A DNA stretch of 64,000 nucleotides. Source: Papio anubis. Lineage: Eukaryota > Chordata > Mammalia > Primates > Cercopithecidae. The stretch spans positions 113,079,702 through 113,143,701 of the forward strand of contig NC_044981.1 of the NCBI RefSeq assembly GCF_008728515.1, read 5' to 3'. Under the pieces are notes generated by a model. That model searched no databases and was not told the origin of the DNA. It saw only the letters and a list, made by a program, of their open reading frames with translations. A program made the translations under genes and the position numbers. Of the stretch, positions 57,201-63,807 are shown one piece after another (the stretch's first letter is position 1; each line of letters opens with the position of its first letter).

Positions 57201-57547
57201 ATTAGGATTCTTTCCATTTCTCCTAACTATGTAATGAAAGAAAATTTTAGTGTTGCTTTAGAAATGTACTCTACTCTTTTGAGATGCTGTTTGCTTTAAA
57301 GTTACTTTTAGCCTTATGACCTCTTTTGTTTACCAGATCTTAAGTTTTGATGTCTTACCAGTATTATTTTTCACATTTATCCTTAACTAACTACTGCAGT
57401 GCAAAATATGATCTTATATTGGATGAACAGGCCGAAGACTCAAAATCAGGTCACTCACACACAAGTAAAAAACACAAGAAGAAAACCCGTCACTGCTCTG
57501 AAGAGAAAGAAGATGAGGACTACATACCAATCAAAAATACTAATCAG
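24182..57547 (+). CDS. PPIL4: PPIL4, cyclophilin-like PPIase with RRM (12 coding exons, 3' end outside window)
   Basis: Exons at 24182-24251, 29158-29225, 29313-29377, 29674-29791, 34640-34782, 35609-35705, 36837-36953, 42718-42842, 44245-44311, 48287-48398, 52347-52443 and 57400-57547 join in phase into 1227 nt (409 codons) without a stop. I recognise the product as peptidyl-prolyl isomerase-like 4, a nuclear spliceosome-associated cyclophilin; the human protein is about 492 aa, so roughly 83 C-terminal residues lie downstream. Residues 1 to about 160 form the cyclophilin-like domain. Residues about 240-318 form an RRM, with RNP2 LFVCKL at 242-247 and RNP1 SLCYAFIEF at 280-288. A charged Lys/His/Glu-rich tail follows. 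The ATG has a good Kozak context (gcgccATGg) and lies in a GC-rich promoter. All introns use GT-AG ends; intron 11 has U12-type signals. The cyclophilin active site is non-canonical (N44 for the catalytic Arg, Y118 for Trp). From literature, PPIL4 variants have been linked to intracranial aneurysm. Confidence 0.96.
24960..25200. repeat. Old interspersed repeat trace
   Basis: Weak match to the same kind of repeat as 22530-23383 (gtcgtgaatagtcttgtg, gaagacttta). Confidence 0.35.
25430..25790 (+). repeat. L2 remnant
   Basis: Typical L2 pattern: ctcagatcaagcgtcatctc, then gaatgtaaactccactgaga and tcctgagtacctagtaca. Confidence 0.7.
26270..26940. repeat. L1M-like 3' UTR with internal tandem duplication
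   Basis: Resembles old L1 3' UTR sequence (acttcagtacatatttctaa, aatataaggtctcttt). Confidence 0.5.
26409..26925. repeat. Two-copy tandem duplication, 261-bp period
   Basis: 26409-26669 and 26670-26925 align along their length with about a dozen differences and small A-run length changes. Confidence 0.93.
27500..27793 (-). repeat. Alu (AluY-like)
   Basis: Antisense; flanked by attcagcactc (27490 and 27795). A short deletion removes ttagccagga after tcaccatg. Confidence 0.94.
27930..28250 (+). repeat. L2 remnant
   Basis: aagctttttgagggcaggaa and related L2 3' sequence. Confidence 0.6.
28265..28390 (+). repeat. L2 3' end
   Basis: ctgagagcagggacca, then ggtactcagtaaatgtttat, the L2 terminal signature. 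Confidence 0.75.
28726..29014 (-). repeat. Alu (AluS-like)
   Basis: Antisense, full length, 140 bp before exon 2. Confidence 0.93.
29158..29225 (+). CDS. PPIL4: PPIL4 exon 2
   Basis: 68 nt after acceptor ctttcag; donor gtgag at 29226. Encodes residues 24-46 (A24 split). It includes H43-N44, where N44 aligns with the catalytic Arg55 of cyclophilin A. Ends in phase 0. Confidence 0.95.
29313..29377 (+). CDS. PPIL4: PPIL4 exon 3
   Basis: 65 nt after acceptor attacag; donor gtaagt at 29378, followed at once by a TTTA repeat. Encodes R47 to the first two bases of G68. It carries F49 and Q52 in DFIIQTGDPTGTG, matching cyclophilin A Phe60 and Gln63. Confidence 0.95.
29387..29412. repeat. (TTTA)n microsatellite
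   Basis: About six TTTA units 10 nt inside intron 3, next to the exon 3 donor. Confidence 0.85.
29674..29791 (+). CDS. PPIL4: PPIL4 exon 4
   Basis: 118 nt after acceptor ttttttcag; donor gttagg at 29792. Encodes G68 (split) to Q107, including FFEAE and NNGSDQHGSQ, the latter matching the cyclophilin substrate-pocket loop around Gln111. Ends in phase 0. Confidence 0.95.
30112..30396 (-). repeat. Alu
   Basis: Antisense with TTTA-rich tail; flanked by tttttcagtatttctt. Confidence 0.93.
30425..30543 (-). repeat. MIR remnant
   Basis: Antisense MIR (caacaaccctgttagagtag). Confidence 0.65.
30571..30855 (-). repeat. Alu
   Basis: Antisense with TTTAA-rich tail. Confidence 0.93.
31024..31314 (+). 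repeat. Alu (AluJ-like)
   Basis: Sense, diverged, with tail aaataaataagtaag. Confidence 0.88.
31555..31846 (+). repeat. Alu (AluS-like)
   Basis: Sense, full length, inserted in Tigger. Confidence 0.93.
32224..32333 (-). repeat. Alu, partial
   Basis: Antisense fragment (gagatggggcctcactac to ccaggct). Confidence 0.8.
32434..32723 (-). repeat. Alu
   Basis: Antisense full-length copy with an extra ~10-nt duplication (gttgaccatgtgggcc). Confidence 0.92.
33268..33556 (-). repeat. Alu
   Basis: Antisense; flanked by cttgctgcatgctgcagctt-like / cttgctgtagcttct sequence. Confidence 0.92.
33639..33686 (-). repeat. Mini-Alu (about 28 nt of Alu plus tail)
   Basis: Only the start (reverse of GGCCAGGTGCAGTGG) and end (gagacgaagt) of an Alu plus a T tract, flanked by an exact 16-bp duplication tctttccttaaacttc (33623-33638 and 33687-33702). 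Confidence 0.88.
34640..34782 (+). CDS. PPIL4: PPIL4 exon 5
   Basis: 143 nt after acceptor tctgtatag; donor gtgtgg at 34783. Encodes F108 to the first two bases of R155. It contains LDYLDGVHTVFGEV, where Y118 replaces the cyclophilin A Trp121 while L119 and H123 are kept. Completes the last strands of the cyclophilin domain. Confidence 0.95.
35021..35305 (-). repeat. Alu (AluY-like), intron 5
   Basis: Antisense; flanked by ggaggaatta on both sides. Confidence 0.93.
35609..35705 (+). CDS. PPIL4: PPIL4 exon 6
   Basis: 97 nt after acceptor ttttgtaag; donor gtaagt at 35706. Encodes R155 (split) to D187, with the acidic, proline-rich stretch DDPFDDPPDLLIPDRSPEP that exits the cyclophilin domain. 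Ends in phase 0. Confidence 0.94.
36248..36534 (-). repeat. Alu, intron 6
   Basis: Antisense, TTTA-rich tail. Confidence 0.93.
36647..36725 (-). repeat. Alu fragment, intron 6
   Basis: Antisense 3' portion only (gagacaggatgttactctg to cactgcaacc), about 110 bp upstream of exon 7. Confidence 0.8.
36837..36953 (+). CDS. PPIL4: PPIL4 exon 7
   Basis: 117 nt after acceptor cttacag; donor gtaaga at 36954. Encodes S188-M226, mostly Glu/Lys/Ala residues (AEEVEEIKAEKEAKTQ) likely to form a charged helix linking the cyclophilin domain to the RRM. Phase 0 on both sides. Confidence 0.95.
37434..37724 (-). repeat. Alu (AluY-like)
   Basis: Antisense, full length. Confidence 0.93.
37862..38068 (-). repeat. 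Alu, old, truncated
   Basis: Antisense AluJ-like, ends after ctatgttggccaggc. Confidence 0.85.
38395..38680 (-). repeat. L1M-like 3' fragment
   Basis: cataatttcaaatttatgg-type and ttaacattttgctacat sequence typical of old L1 3' ends. Confidence 0.5.
38716..39008 (+). repeat. Alu
   Basis: Sense; flanked by gaaattacagtttat on both sides (38698 and 39009). Confidence 0.94.
39700..39991 (-). repeat. Alu
   Basis: Antisense, with CTTTCC-rich tail at 39645-39700. Confidence 0.93.
40002..40200 (-). repeat. Alu, old, partial
   Basis: Antisense AluJ-like, truncated by the next insertion. Confidence 0.85.
40212..40519 (-). repeat. Alu (AluJ-like)
   Basis: Antisense, T23 tract. Confidence 0.92.
41225..41502 (-). 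repeat. Alu (AluJ-like)
   Basis: Antisense, diverged. Confidence 0.9.
41996..42540 (+). repeat. MIR, split by an Alu
   Basis: 41996-42078 (ggttcaaatcccagctctgt, cttgggcaagttactt) and 42410-42540 (aaaatggaaattgcaggatt) join into one MIR. Confidence 0.8.
42144..42406 (-). repeat. Alu in MIR
   Basis: Antisense, (TTTA)n tail at 42105-42144. Confidence 0.92.
42718..42842 (+). CDS. PPIL4: PPIL4 exon 8 (RRM, first half)
   Basis: 125 nt after acceptor aatttag; donor gtaatc at 42843. Encodes V227 to the first two bases of S268. Contains RNP2 (LFVCKL, 242-247) and helix 1 of the RRM (TDEDLEIIFSRFGPI). Confidence 0.95.
42843..44244 (+). other. PPIL4: PPIL4 intron 8
   Basis: One Alu; the remainder unique AT-rich DNA with a TG/CA microsatellite at 42990-43032. 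Confidence 0.85.
43370..43649 (-). repeat. Alu
   Basis: Antisense, gttttt-repeat tail. Confidence 0.93.
44245..44311 (+). CDS. PPIL4: PPIL4 exon 9 (RRM, RNP1)
   Basis: 67 nt after acceptor gtttcag; donor gtacgt at 44312. Encodes S268 (split) to K290, with RNP1 SLCYAFIEF at 280-288 carrying aromatic residues expected for RNA stacking. Ends in phase 0. Confidence 0.95.
44539..44834 (-). repeat. Alu
   Basis: Antisense; flanked by ttagaactt on both sides. Confidence 0.93.
44930..45085 (+). repeat. MIR-like remnant
   Basis: gatggtcccttctagagctg pattern of MIR 3' variants. Confidence 0.5.
45087..45335 (-). repeat. MIR
   Basis: Long antisense MIR (aatcctcacagttatgtaag, gtcacacacctagtgaatg, gggatttgaactcagat). 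Confidence 0.85.
45365..45545. repeat. Old interspersed repeat trace
   Basis: gggatacaagatgaatcc-type sequence; class unresolved. Confidence 0.35.
45757..46038 (-). repeat. Alu
   Basis: Antisense, full length. Confidence 0.93.
46150..46276 (-). repeat. Alu monomer-like fragment
   Basis: T22 tract then one diverged antisense monomer. Confidence 0.75.
46290..47250 (-). repeat. L1M, split by an Alu
   Basis: Antisense old L1 ORF2 (aatctttgcctacttcaaag; atttgtctattcatatacca), 46290-46561 and 46860-47250. Confidence 0.65.
46562..46846 (+). repeat. Alu
   Basis: Sense; flanked by aaaggttgtcct / aaagattgtcct. Confidence 0.94.
48035..48190 (+). repeat. MIR
   Basis: cggttttctcattaagaaaa, catggggttgttaccagag; about 100 bp upstream of exon 10. 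Confidence 0.75.
48287..48398 (+). CDS. PPIL4: PPIL4 exon 10 (RRM, second half)
   Basis: 112 nt after acceptor attatcag; donor gtatga at 48399. Encodes E291 to the first base of G328, finishing the RRM (DDRRIHVDFSQSVAK). The frame stays open for a further roughly 270 nt into the intron through an antisense Alu. Confidence 0.95.
48447..48729 (-). repeat. Alu
   Basis: Antisense, starts 49 nt after exon 10. Confidence 0.93.
48862..48902. repeat. (TG)n-rich microsatellite
   Basis: gtgtgtgtgtgtgtg with interruptions. Confidence 0.8.
49050..49460 (-). repeat. L1M-like fragment
   Basis: Old L1 3' UTR-like (ccaggtaaccattattacc; gcacttttgaattaacagtt). Confidence 0.5.
50470..50650 (-). repeat. MIR
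   Basis: Antisense MIR (cactaagtactttcctttat; ccagtaactctgtgaaatg). Confidence 0.65.
51106..51164. repeat. 28-bp tandem duplication (period 31)
   Basis: gaattgaattctcatctggt... occurs at 51106-51133 and 51137-51164. Confidence 0.9.
51439..51494. repeat. Compound (ATAGAT)n-(ATACAT)n microsatellite
   Basis: About four to five 6-bp units of each phase, adjoining. Confidence 0.9.
51507..51637 (-). repeat. Alu, truncated
   Basis: Antisense; ends at ggattacaggcgctc; head-to-head with the next Alu. Confidence 0.88.
51656..51950 (+). repeat. AluY-like with many single-base indels
   Basis: Sense AluY-type sequence with an unusual cluster of one- to few-base gains and losses; flanked by atcttta / tcttta. 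Confidence 0.9.
52347..52443 (+). CDS. PPIL4: PPIL4 exon 11
   Basis: 97 nt after acceptor aaatag. Encodes G328 (split) to the first two bases of D360, a Lys/Glu-rich segment (SDFKEYEKEQDK). The exon must end ...CAGGA so that GTATCCTTAC opens the next intron; this matches the U12-type 5' splice site rather than a U2 donor, and no alternative GT keeps the frame. Confidence 0.9.
54150..54420. repeat. Old interspersed repeat trace
   Basis: cacagagcttacattttatt, aagaacaaacactaaataat; class unresolved. Confidence 0.4.
54437..54583 (+). repeat. Alu left-monomer fragment, intron 11
   Basis: Sense monomer to an A17 tract, followed directly by a full Alu. Confidence 0.85.
54586..54872 (+). repeat. 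Alu, intron 11
   Basis: Sense, full length. Confidence 0.93.
54928..54946. repeat. (AC)n microsatellite
   Basis: About nine CA units. Confidence 0.85.
55097..55383 (+). repeat. Alu, intron 11
   Basis: Sense; flanked by aaaaacactgctct on both sides (55079 and 55389). Confidence 0.94.
56290..56575 (-). repeat. Alu, intron 11
   Basis: Antisense, diverged. Confidence 0.92.
56635..56930 (+). repeat. Alu, intron 11
   Basis: Sense; flanked by gaatttaaacatgat on both sides. Confidence 0.94.
57400..57547 (+). CDS. PPIL4: PPIL4 exon 12
   Basis: 148 nt after acceptor ctactgcag, with TCCTTAAC just upstream at 57380-57387. Donor gtacct at 57548. Encodes D360 (split) to Q409, including the basic run SKKHKKKTRH and the acidic EEKEDEDY. 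Ends in phase 0. The last coding exon is beyond 64000. Confidence 0.92.
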
Positions 57548-58127
57548 GTACCTCTAATGTCCAGACTTAGATGTGAAGAAATAAATATTTTATCCCTCTG
57601 TAAATAATGTCTTAGTGATATAATTTAGGAGGTAAGGGATAGTTCTAAGCAGAGATGGGTTTGTTCTAAGAAGCAGAATGGTTGCACTGGGGTACTGGAT
57701 TTTAATTTTCAAAAATATTTATCACAAATGATAAAAGATCATTTTTGACATAATGTATCAAATACTTCCACACTGTGAAGCAAGAGTGATTTCCATACCT
57801 GTGGATACTCATTTATTCCCATCAGAAACAAGTGTGGTTGTGCTGATAAAGATTTTGTCATTTATCTGCTTAATTTATCACCAAGTGTTATCTGTAGCAC
57901 ATAAGGGCTCTTGAGATTTTAAGTCCTATAAAACATTTATATCCTGCCATCTTATATCGTATATAAGAAAAACAGCACTGATAATTAACTTTAGCATGCT
58001 AAAAGTTCTCCTGAACAGCACATTTAAAAAAAATATAATAAAAATTCCCAAAAGAAAATTTATTGTGAAGAAAAGTGATTATTTCCAATCTGTGGTTTGG
58101 TTCTTAGTTAAATAAAAAACAATTTAC

Positions 58128-58410
58128 AGGCCAGGTACGGTGGCTAACGCCTGTAATACTAGCACTTTGGGAGGCCAAGGCAGGTAGATCGCTTGAGCTC
58201 AAGAGTTCGAGACCAGCCTGGGCAACATGGTGAAATCCCCATCTCTACAAAAAATACACACACACACACAAGTTAGCCAGGCGTGGTGGTGTGCACCTAT
58301 GGTCTCAGCTACTTGGGAGGATCACTTGAGCCCAGGAGGTAGAGGCTGCAGTGAGCCCAGATGGTGTCACTGCGCTCTAGCCTGGGCGATGGAGCCAGAT
58401 GGCGTCTCCA
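58128..58410 (+). repeat. Alu (AluJ-like) with (AC)n in the linker
   Basis: Sense; the central A-rich linker has become acacacacacacac (58256-58270). Confidence 0.9.
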
Positions 58411-58594
58411 AAAATTTTTTTTTTTTTTTTTACATCGGAGCTCCTTGCTTTTGTTTTACCACATGGAGGCATTTGTGCTGAGCCCTAGTGGATGAGAAGG
58501 ATTTCAGTGGGCTGAGGTGAGAAGGGAGGGAACTCAAGATGGTGAGAATGTCAAGCAAAGATGGAGAAATAGAGAAATGTAGTATGATAGGCAG

Positions 58595-58800
58595 AGTCAA
58601 GGATTTGCTGTCAGGAGAGCTAGATTTACATTTCTATACTGCTGGCCATCAAAGCGACCTTGACAAGTTCTTTAACTTTCAGAGCCACAGTTTCATCCTC
58701 TGTGAAAGGTGAGAAATACTTCACAGGCATGTTGTTAAGATTCAGTGAAAAAAAATGCGTGTGCAAACATTTTCTACACTGGCTATTATTGTTACTACTT
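58595..58800 (+). repeat. MIR
   Basis: ccttgacaagttctttaact, cagtttcatcctctgtgaaa. Confidence 0.75.
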
Positions 58801-58929
58801 TTTTTTTTCTTTCTTAACTGATAAAGCAAATTACTAGTTTTAGAGTTACTTGGAATAGTTTCTCTCTGTGGTTATGATATTATGACATTAACTGAGTTCA
58901 TATTTCAGTTAAATTGTTTTCTTTCTTCT

Positions 58930-59214
58930 TTTTTTTGAGATGGAGTTTTGCTCTGTCCAGGCTGGAGTGCAATGGTGTAATCTCGGCTCACTGCAACCTC
59001 CGCCTCCTGGGTTCAAGTGATTCTCCTGCCTCAGCCTCCCTAGTAGCTGGGATTACAGGCACCTGCCACCATGCCTGGCTAATTTTTGTATTTTTAGTGG
59101 AGACGGAGTTTCACCAAGTTGGCCAGGCTAGTCTCGAACTCCTGACCTTGTGATCCGCCCGCCTCATCTTCCCAGAGTGCTAGGATTACAGGTGTGAGCC
59201 ACCACACCCGGCCT
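58930..59214 (-). repeat. Alu
   Basis: Antisense, full length. Confidence 0.93.
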
Positions 59215-59614
59215 TGCTGCTTTTTTTTTTTTTTTTTAATGTTTAAGGGTTGCTTTAACAATTTTTTGTTTTGTAGTTTTAAAAACTGTTTCCAAAGTGA
59301 AATCTACAAAATGGTACATTTAGAGAACCTAGCTTCCATTCTTGTTCCCTCCGCTTTTCCTTCTTCCCTCTGTGGGTAACTATTTTATGTGTTTATGGGT
59401 TATTGATTTAAAAAAATTTAGCAAGTAAATATTTGATATATGTACTTAGCTCTTTGCTATAATCCAGCAGAAATAGAATTTCTTCTTTCTATAGCCTTTT
59501 AGCTGTTTAAAGATTGCCATCATTCATGGCTCATCCCATTTTTAGGCCATGCTTTTGTTGGTTCCTGCAAATATTTCTCACATGAATCAGTGGTGATAAT
59601 AAAAGTAGTAGTAG

Positions 59615-59750
59615 GCTAGGTGCAGTGGCTTATGCTTGTAATCCCAGCATGTTGGGAGGCTGAGGGAGGAGAATCACTTGATCCCAGAGTTCAAGACCAG
59701 CCTGGGCAACATAGGAGGCCCTGTCTTTAAAAAAAAATTTAAATAAAAGA
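59615..59750 (+). repeat. Alu left-monomer fragment
   Basis: Sense monomer with A-rich tail; flanked by aaagtagtagtag on both sides, so probably inserted as a short copy. Confidence 0.88.
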
Positions 59751-59763
59751 AAAAGAAAAAGTA

Positions 59764-59935
59764 GTAGTAGTTAACATTTTTGGGTCCTTACAATGTGAGG
59801 TGGGTTCTTTTATCCCCCTTTCACACAACAAAGTGAGAACAAAAAATTGTTACTTGCCCATAGTTTTACACAGCTAGTAAGTAGTGGAACCACAGTTTAA
59901 TTTCATACTTGGACTCCTAACTACTCTTGTTCCTC
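59764..59935 (-). repeat. MIR
   Basis: Antisense MIR (cttgcccatagttttacaca, gctagtaagtagtggaac). Confidence 0.8.
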
Positions 59936-61524
59936 TTCTTATCTGGGGTATATTCTCGTCAGTTTTCTTTCCTAAACTCTAATGTTATTTTAATAAAATT
60001 TGTCCCATAGTATAATATTCCAATGTGATCTAATAGGAACACACCTCCTCCTTCTTAAATATCTATACTCTATTACTTTAGTCTAAGGTCACATCAGTCT
60101 TCTTTACTGGTGGCTGCATCACATTCCTGTGAATGTTTAGCATGCTTTCCACTAAAAACTCCGAATTCTTTCCCCCTCCGTGTGCTGCTTTCAGCTCCAG
60201 CTTTTCATCCTGCACTTGTACGTGGAACTGTCAATGAATTTAAACCGGAGATAAATAAACATTGGTGTGTTTGAGATAATCAGAGGGCTACAAAAAATCA
60301 GACTGGTTGTGTTTTTTTGTGTGAATCTTTTTGATTCTGCTCTTTGATTACTTGAAACCTTACAGCAGCAAATATCCTTTTCATTTTGCTTGAAGTAAAA
60401 GCATCAAGATTTTGGGGGAATGCTGTGAGTATTTTTTAAAAGATTTTAAGACAATTTTAAGTTTTAATTTTAAGGCAATATTAACTATAAAATTATTAAA
60501 TTCTGAATAATGATCTCCTAACTTCTCCCCTTAAAGTATATTAAATTTTAAAAAATTGTATACTTTGATTTAATAATATAGCTACATTAATTTTCTCCTT
60601 TCTAATAAAACTCAGCATCAGTATTTAAGATTTTAATGGCCCCTGATTTTTTATTATTTTGATTGTTTTCCTTTTTATTTTTAAAAATTCATTAAAGAGA
60701 ATTTTCAGTACTAGACAAATTTCAGCTATAGTTCATATTTTCCTGTTGGTGTTTTGCTTGGTGAGTCTGGTTTCCCAAGAGTATTTTAACTTATTTCTTC
60801 AAATTCTTTGTTTTTTATTGAGTAGCTAGCTTTACTAATCAGTTCGAAAACGTTTAATTTTCCACCTCATGTCTTAATTCCAGAGATGGTTTTTGTGTTG
60901 TTGAGGTTTGGGTTTTACTGAGGTTACAGGAAATGAGTGTTCAACTGGGGGTTGCCTTGCTGAGAAGTATTCATGCTGGTTGTCAGTTTTCCACTGGGGT
61001 TTTCATAATGTTTGTATTCTTGACTGTACTTTTGCTGTCATTTTCGTGATTTAATGTTATCTTGGCGACTAAGATTTAACCAGATCTTTGATTTAGTCCC
61101 AGAGACCTGAGCAAGGATAGCTTTTAATTAGATTAGACTTTTTTTGATTGCTTATATCAAGTCATTTGCTAGGTTAAGTTAATTGCTTTAAATTGGCCAT
61201 TTTGTGTTCTTCATTTTTTTTCTTTCTTTTTTTTGCCACATGGTAGTTTAATCATCTTGTCTTATGTTTTAAATGTATAAATAATATAATTTTTAAAAGT
61301 TCATACTCGGAAGGACTTAGAGCTTATCTAATTCATTTAGATATGAAGATACTGATCCCACAGGACCTTAGGCCTTTGTAGTGGGAGAACTAGAATTTTA
61401 ACATTTAATTGGTTCAGTCAGGTATAATGGATTTTTTCAGGAAATAATGGATTTTTTCCCCATTATTCTATACCACTCCCCCATTTTTAAATTTTGGATG
61501 TCAAGTTAAATTATCTCCAACCTG

Positions 61525-61610
61525 TGCAGAACTCTTGAGTCTCAGTTTCCCTATTTCTAGAATGAGGATATTGCACTCCTAAAGCTCTTAGCACTGTTAG
61601 CGTGTTCTTA
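61525..61610 (+). repeat. MIR fragment
   Basis: tctcagtttccctatttcta; short. Confidence 0.5.
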
Positions 61611-61719
61611 GAGGATCTGCTCTTACATGGCTTCATTCAGCCACTTTAACTTTTCCCCTTCATACAGGGCTCAGTTTTCTTTGTTTTCCAGTTTTCACTT
61701 ACACTACTTTCATTAGCCT

Positions 61720-61850
61720 TCTTGCAGCCAATTCAGACCCAAGCTAACTTACCCTTTGAGGCTCATCTGAAATCCTAACTTCTCCATGAAACCTTCTCTA
61801 ATTATTCTAACCTTAGGAGTACTTGTTTGACACATCTCCTAAATGTCAAA
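61720..61850 (+). repeat. L2 fragment
   Basis: ggctcatctgaaatcctaac, ccatgaaaccttctctaat. Confidence 0.6.
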
Positions 61851-62642
61851 GACTGTTTGAACCCAAATCTACCTGACTTCAAAGCTTGGGTAGCTTTGAA
61901 AACTACTCCCAAGTAGGAGTGATTTTAAAGTTTCAGTCCAATTCAGATATTCAGCTTCCTCAATTTTTTGAAAGAACTAAGTGCTACATAATCTTTTATC
62001 TTTTCTATTTTAAATACTCAAAGCACTTAAGTGTCGTGCCCATTTGTATAATAACATACTAAGGATTTTATGAAGTTATACATCAGCCAGCAGTCTCAGC
62101 ATTTTAAAAGTTTGTCTCAACAAATACAGAAATACGTACAAGATGTACAGATATAATAGTATATGGATATTTCTATTTTGGATGTGTTATAGGAAGCACA
62201 AAAATTCTTTTATCTAGGAATGCCATATTTTACTAGAAAATAGATGGTAAAGGGCTAAACCAAAATGCCTACTCATTTTTTCTACCTCAGGGACTCTTAT
62301 AATATGACAAGAACTATTGGGATTGTGTGGAAAATCACAAATCAGTTTATAATATTGTATTCCACAAACACTGATTATTACTATAACAATCATGTTACAT
62401 CTGTTTTCACACACTGTCAAACTCAAGGTGTACAGTATCTAGACAGTATATGGAATAACATAATTTGCTTAAAACCCAGTCCTTAACCATTGGTATTCAT
62501 CACTCTGGATTGTAAGCCTTGACATTTATGTCTGCTACAGTAGTATCTGGTGATAGAGTTGAGACCCTTGGGAGTTTAGTCCTTAGATTTTGCCTTTCCT
62601 TTGGGCAATCTTAAGAAAGGTTTTTTTTTGTTTTGTTTTTTA

Positions 62643-62936
62643 TTTTTTTTTTGAAAGGGCGTTTCACTCTTGTTGCCCAGGCTGGAGTGCAGTGGTGTGA
62701 TCTTGGCTCACTGCAACCTCTGCCTCCCAGGTTCAAGCGATTCTCCTGCCTCAGCCTCCCGAGTAGCTGGGATTACAGGCGCCTGCCACCACACTCAGCT
62801 AATTTTTTGTATTTTTAGTAGAGACGGGGTTTCACCAGGTTGACCAGGCTGGTCTTGAACTCCTGACCTCAAGTGATCCACCTGCCTTGGCCTTCCAAAG
62901 TACTGGGATTACAGGCATGAGCCACCACACCCAGCC
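62643..62936 (-). repeat. Alu
   Basis: Antisense; flanked by caatcttaagaaag on both sides (62607 and 62936). Confidence 0.94.
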
Positions 62937-63101
62937 AATCTTAAGAAAGTTAAATTTTACAAAGTATCTCTTGAAAGAGCATTGGTTGTGGTCTAAGAGA
63001 AGAATTAAATGTAGCACTTTTATTATCTTTGGGGCATAGGATTCTACTAGTGTTTAAAAACTCATTTTAAAGAAATATAATAATTTTAATATAAGCCTAG
63101 T

Positions 63102-63393
63102 CAGCTGGGTGAAGTGGCTCATGCCTGTAATCCCAGTACTTTGGGAGGCCGAGGTAGGAGGGGATCACTTGAACCCAGGAGTTTGAGACCACCCTGGGCA
63201 ACATGATGAAACCCTGTCTCTACAAAAAAATTGCAAAAATTAGCCAGGGGTGATGGCATATGCCTGTGGTCTCAGCTACTTGGGAGGCTGAGGTGGGAAG
63301 GATCGGTTGAGCCTGGGAAGTTGACGTTACAGTGAGCCGTGATTGTGCCACTGCATTCCTGCCTGGGAGACAGAGCAAGACCTTGTCTCAAAA
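63102..63393 (+). repeat. Alu
   Basis: Sense, diverged. Confidence 0.92.
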
Positions 63394-63521
63394 AACATTC
63401 TCCTCTCTAGCTTCTGTGTTTCTAAACATGGAAGATGTATTTGAACATGTAGAGAGGAGCTGTTATAAAATAAAACACTTTAAAAATTAATTGCTCAGAC
63501 CCAAGTATACATTATCCATTT

Positions 63522-63807
63522 TCTTTTTTCGAGATGGAGTTTCGCTCTTGTTGCCCAGGCTGGAGTGCAGTGGGGCAATCTTGGCTCACTGCAACCTCCG
63601 CTTCCCAGGTTCAAGTAATTCTCCCACCTCAGCCTCCCGAGTAGCTGGGATTACAGGCGTGTGTCCCCACCCCTGGCTAATTCTGTACTTTTAGTAGAGT
63701 TTCTCCATGTTGGTCAGGCTGGTCTTGAACTCCTGACCTCAAGTGATCTAACCACCTCAGCCTCCTAAAGTGCTGGGATTACAGACGTGAGCCACCGCAC
63801 CCAGCCT
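63522..63807 (-). repeat. Alu
   Basis: Antisense; flanked by tccattttctt on both sides. Confidence 0.94.

Larger units (their letters stand above)
52444..57399 (+). other. PPIL4: PPIL4 intron 11, U12-type (minor) intron
   Basis: The 5' end reads GTATCCTT, the strict U12 5' splice-site consensus. Near the 3' end TCCTTAAC (57380-57387) matches the U12 branch-site consensus, with the branch A 13-14 nt before the AG at 57398-57399. There is no long polypyrimidine tract. The ends are GT-AG. The flanking exons join in phase only with these boundaries. Confidence 0.85.
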
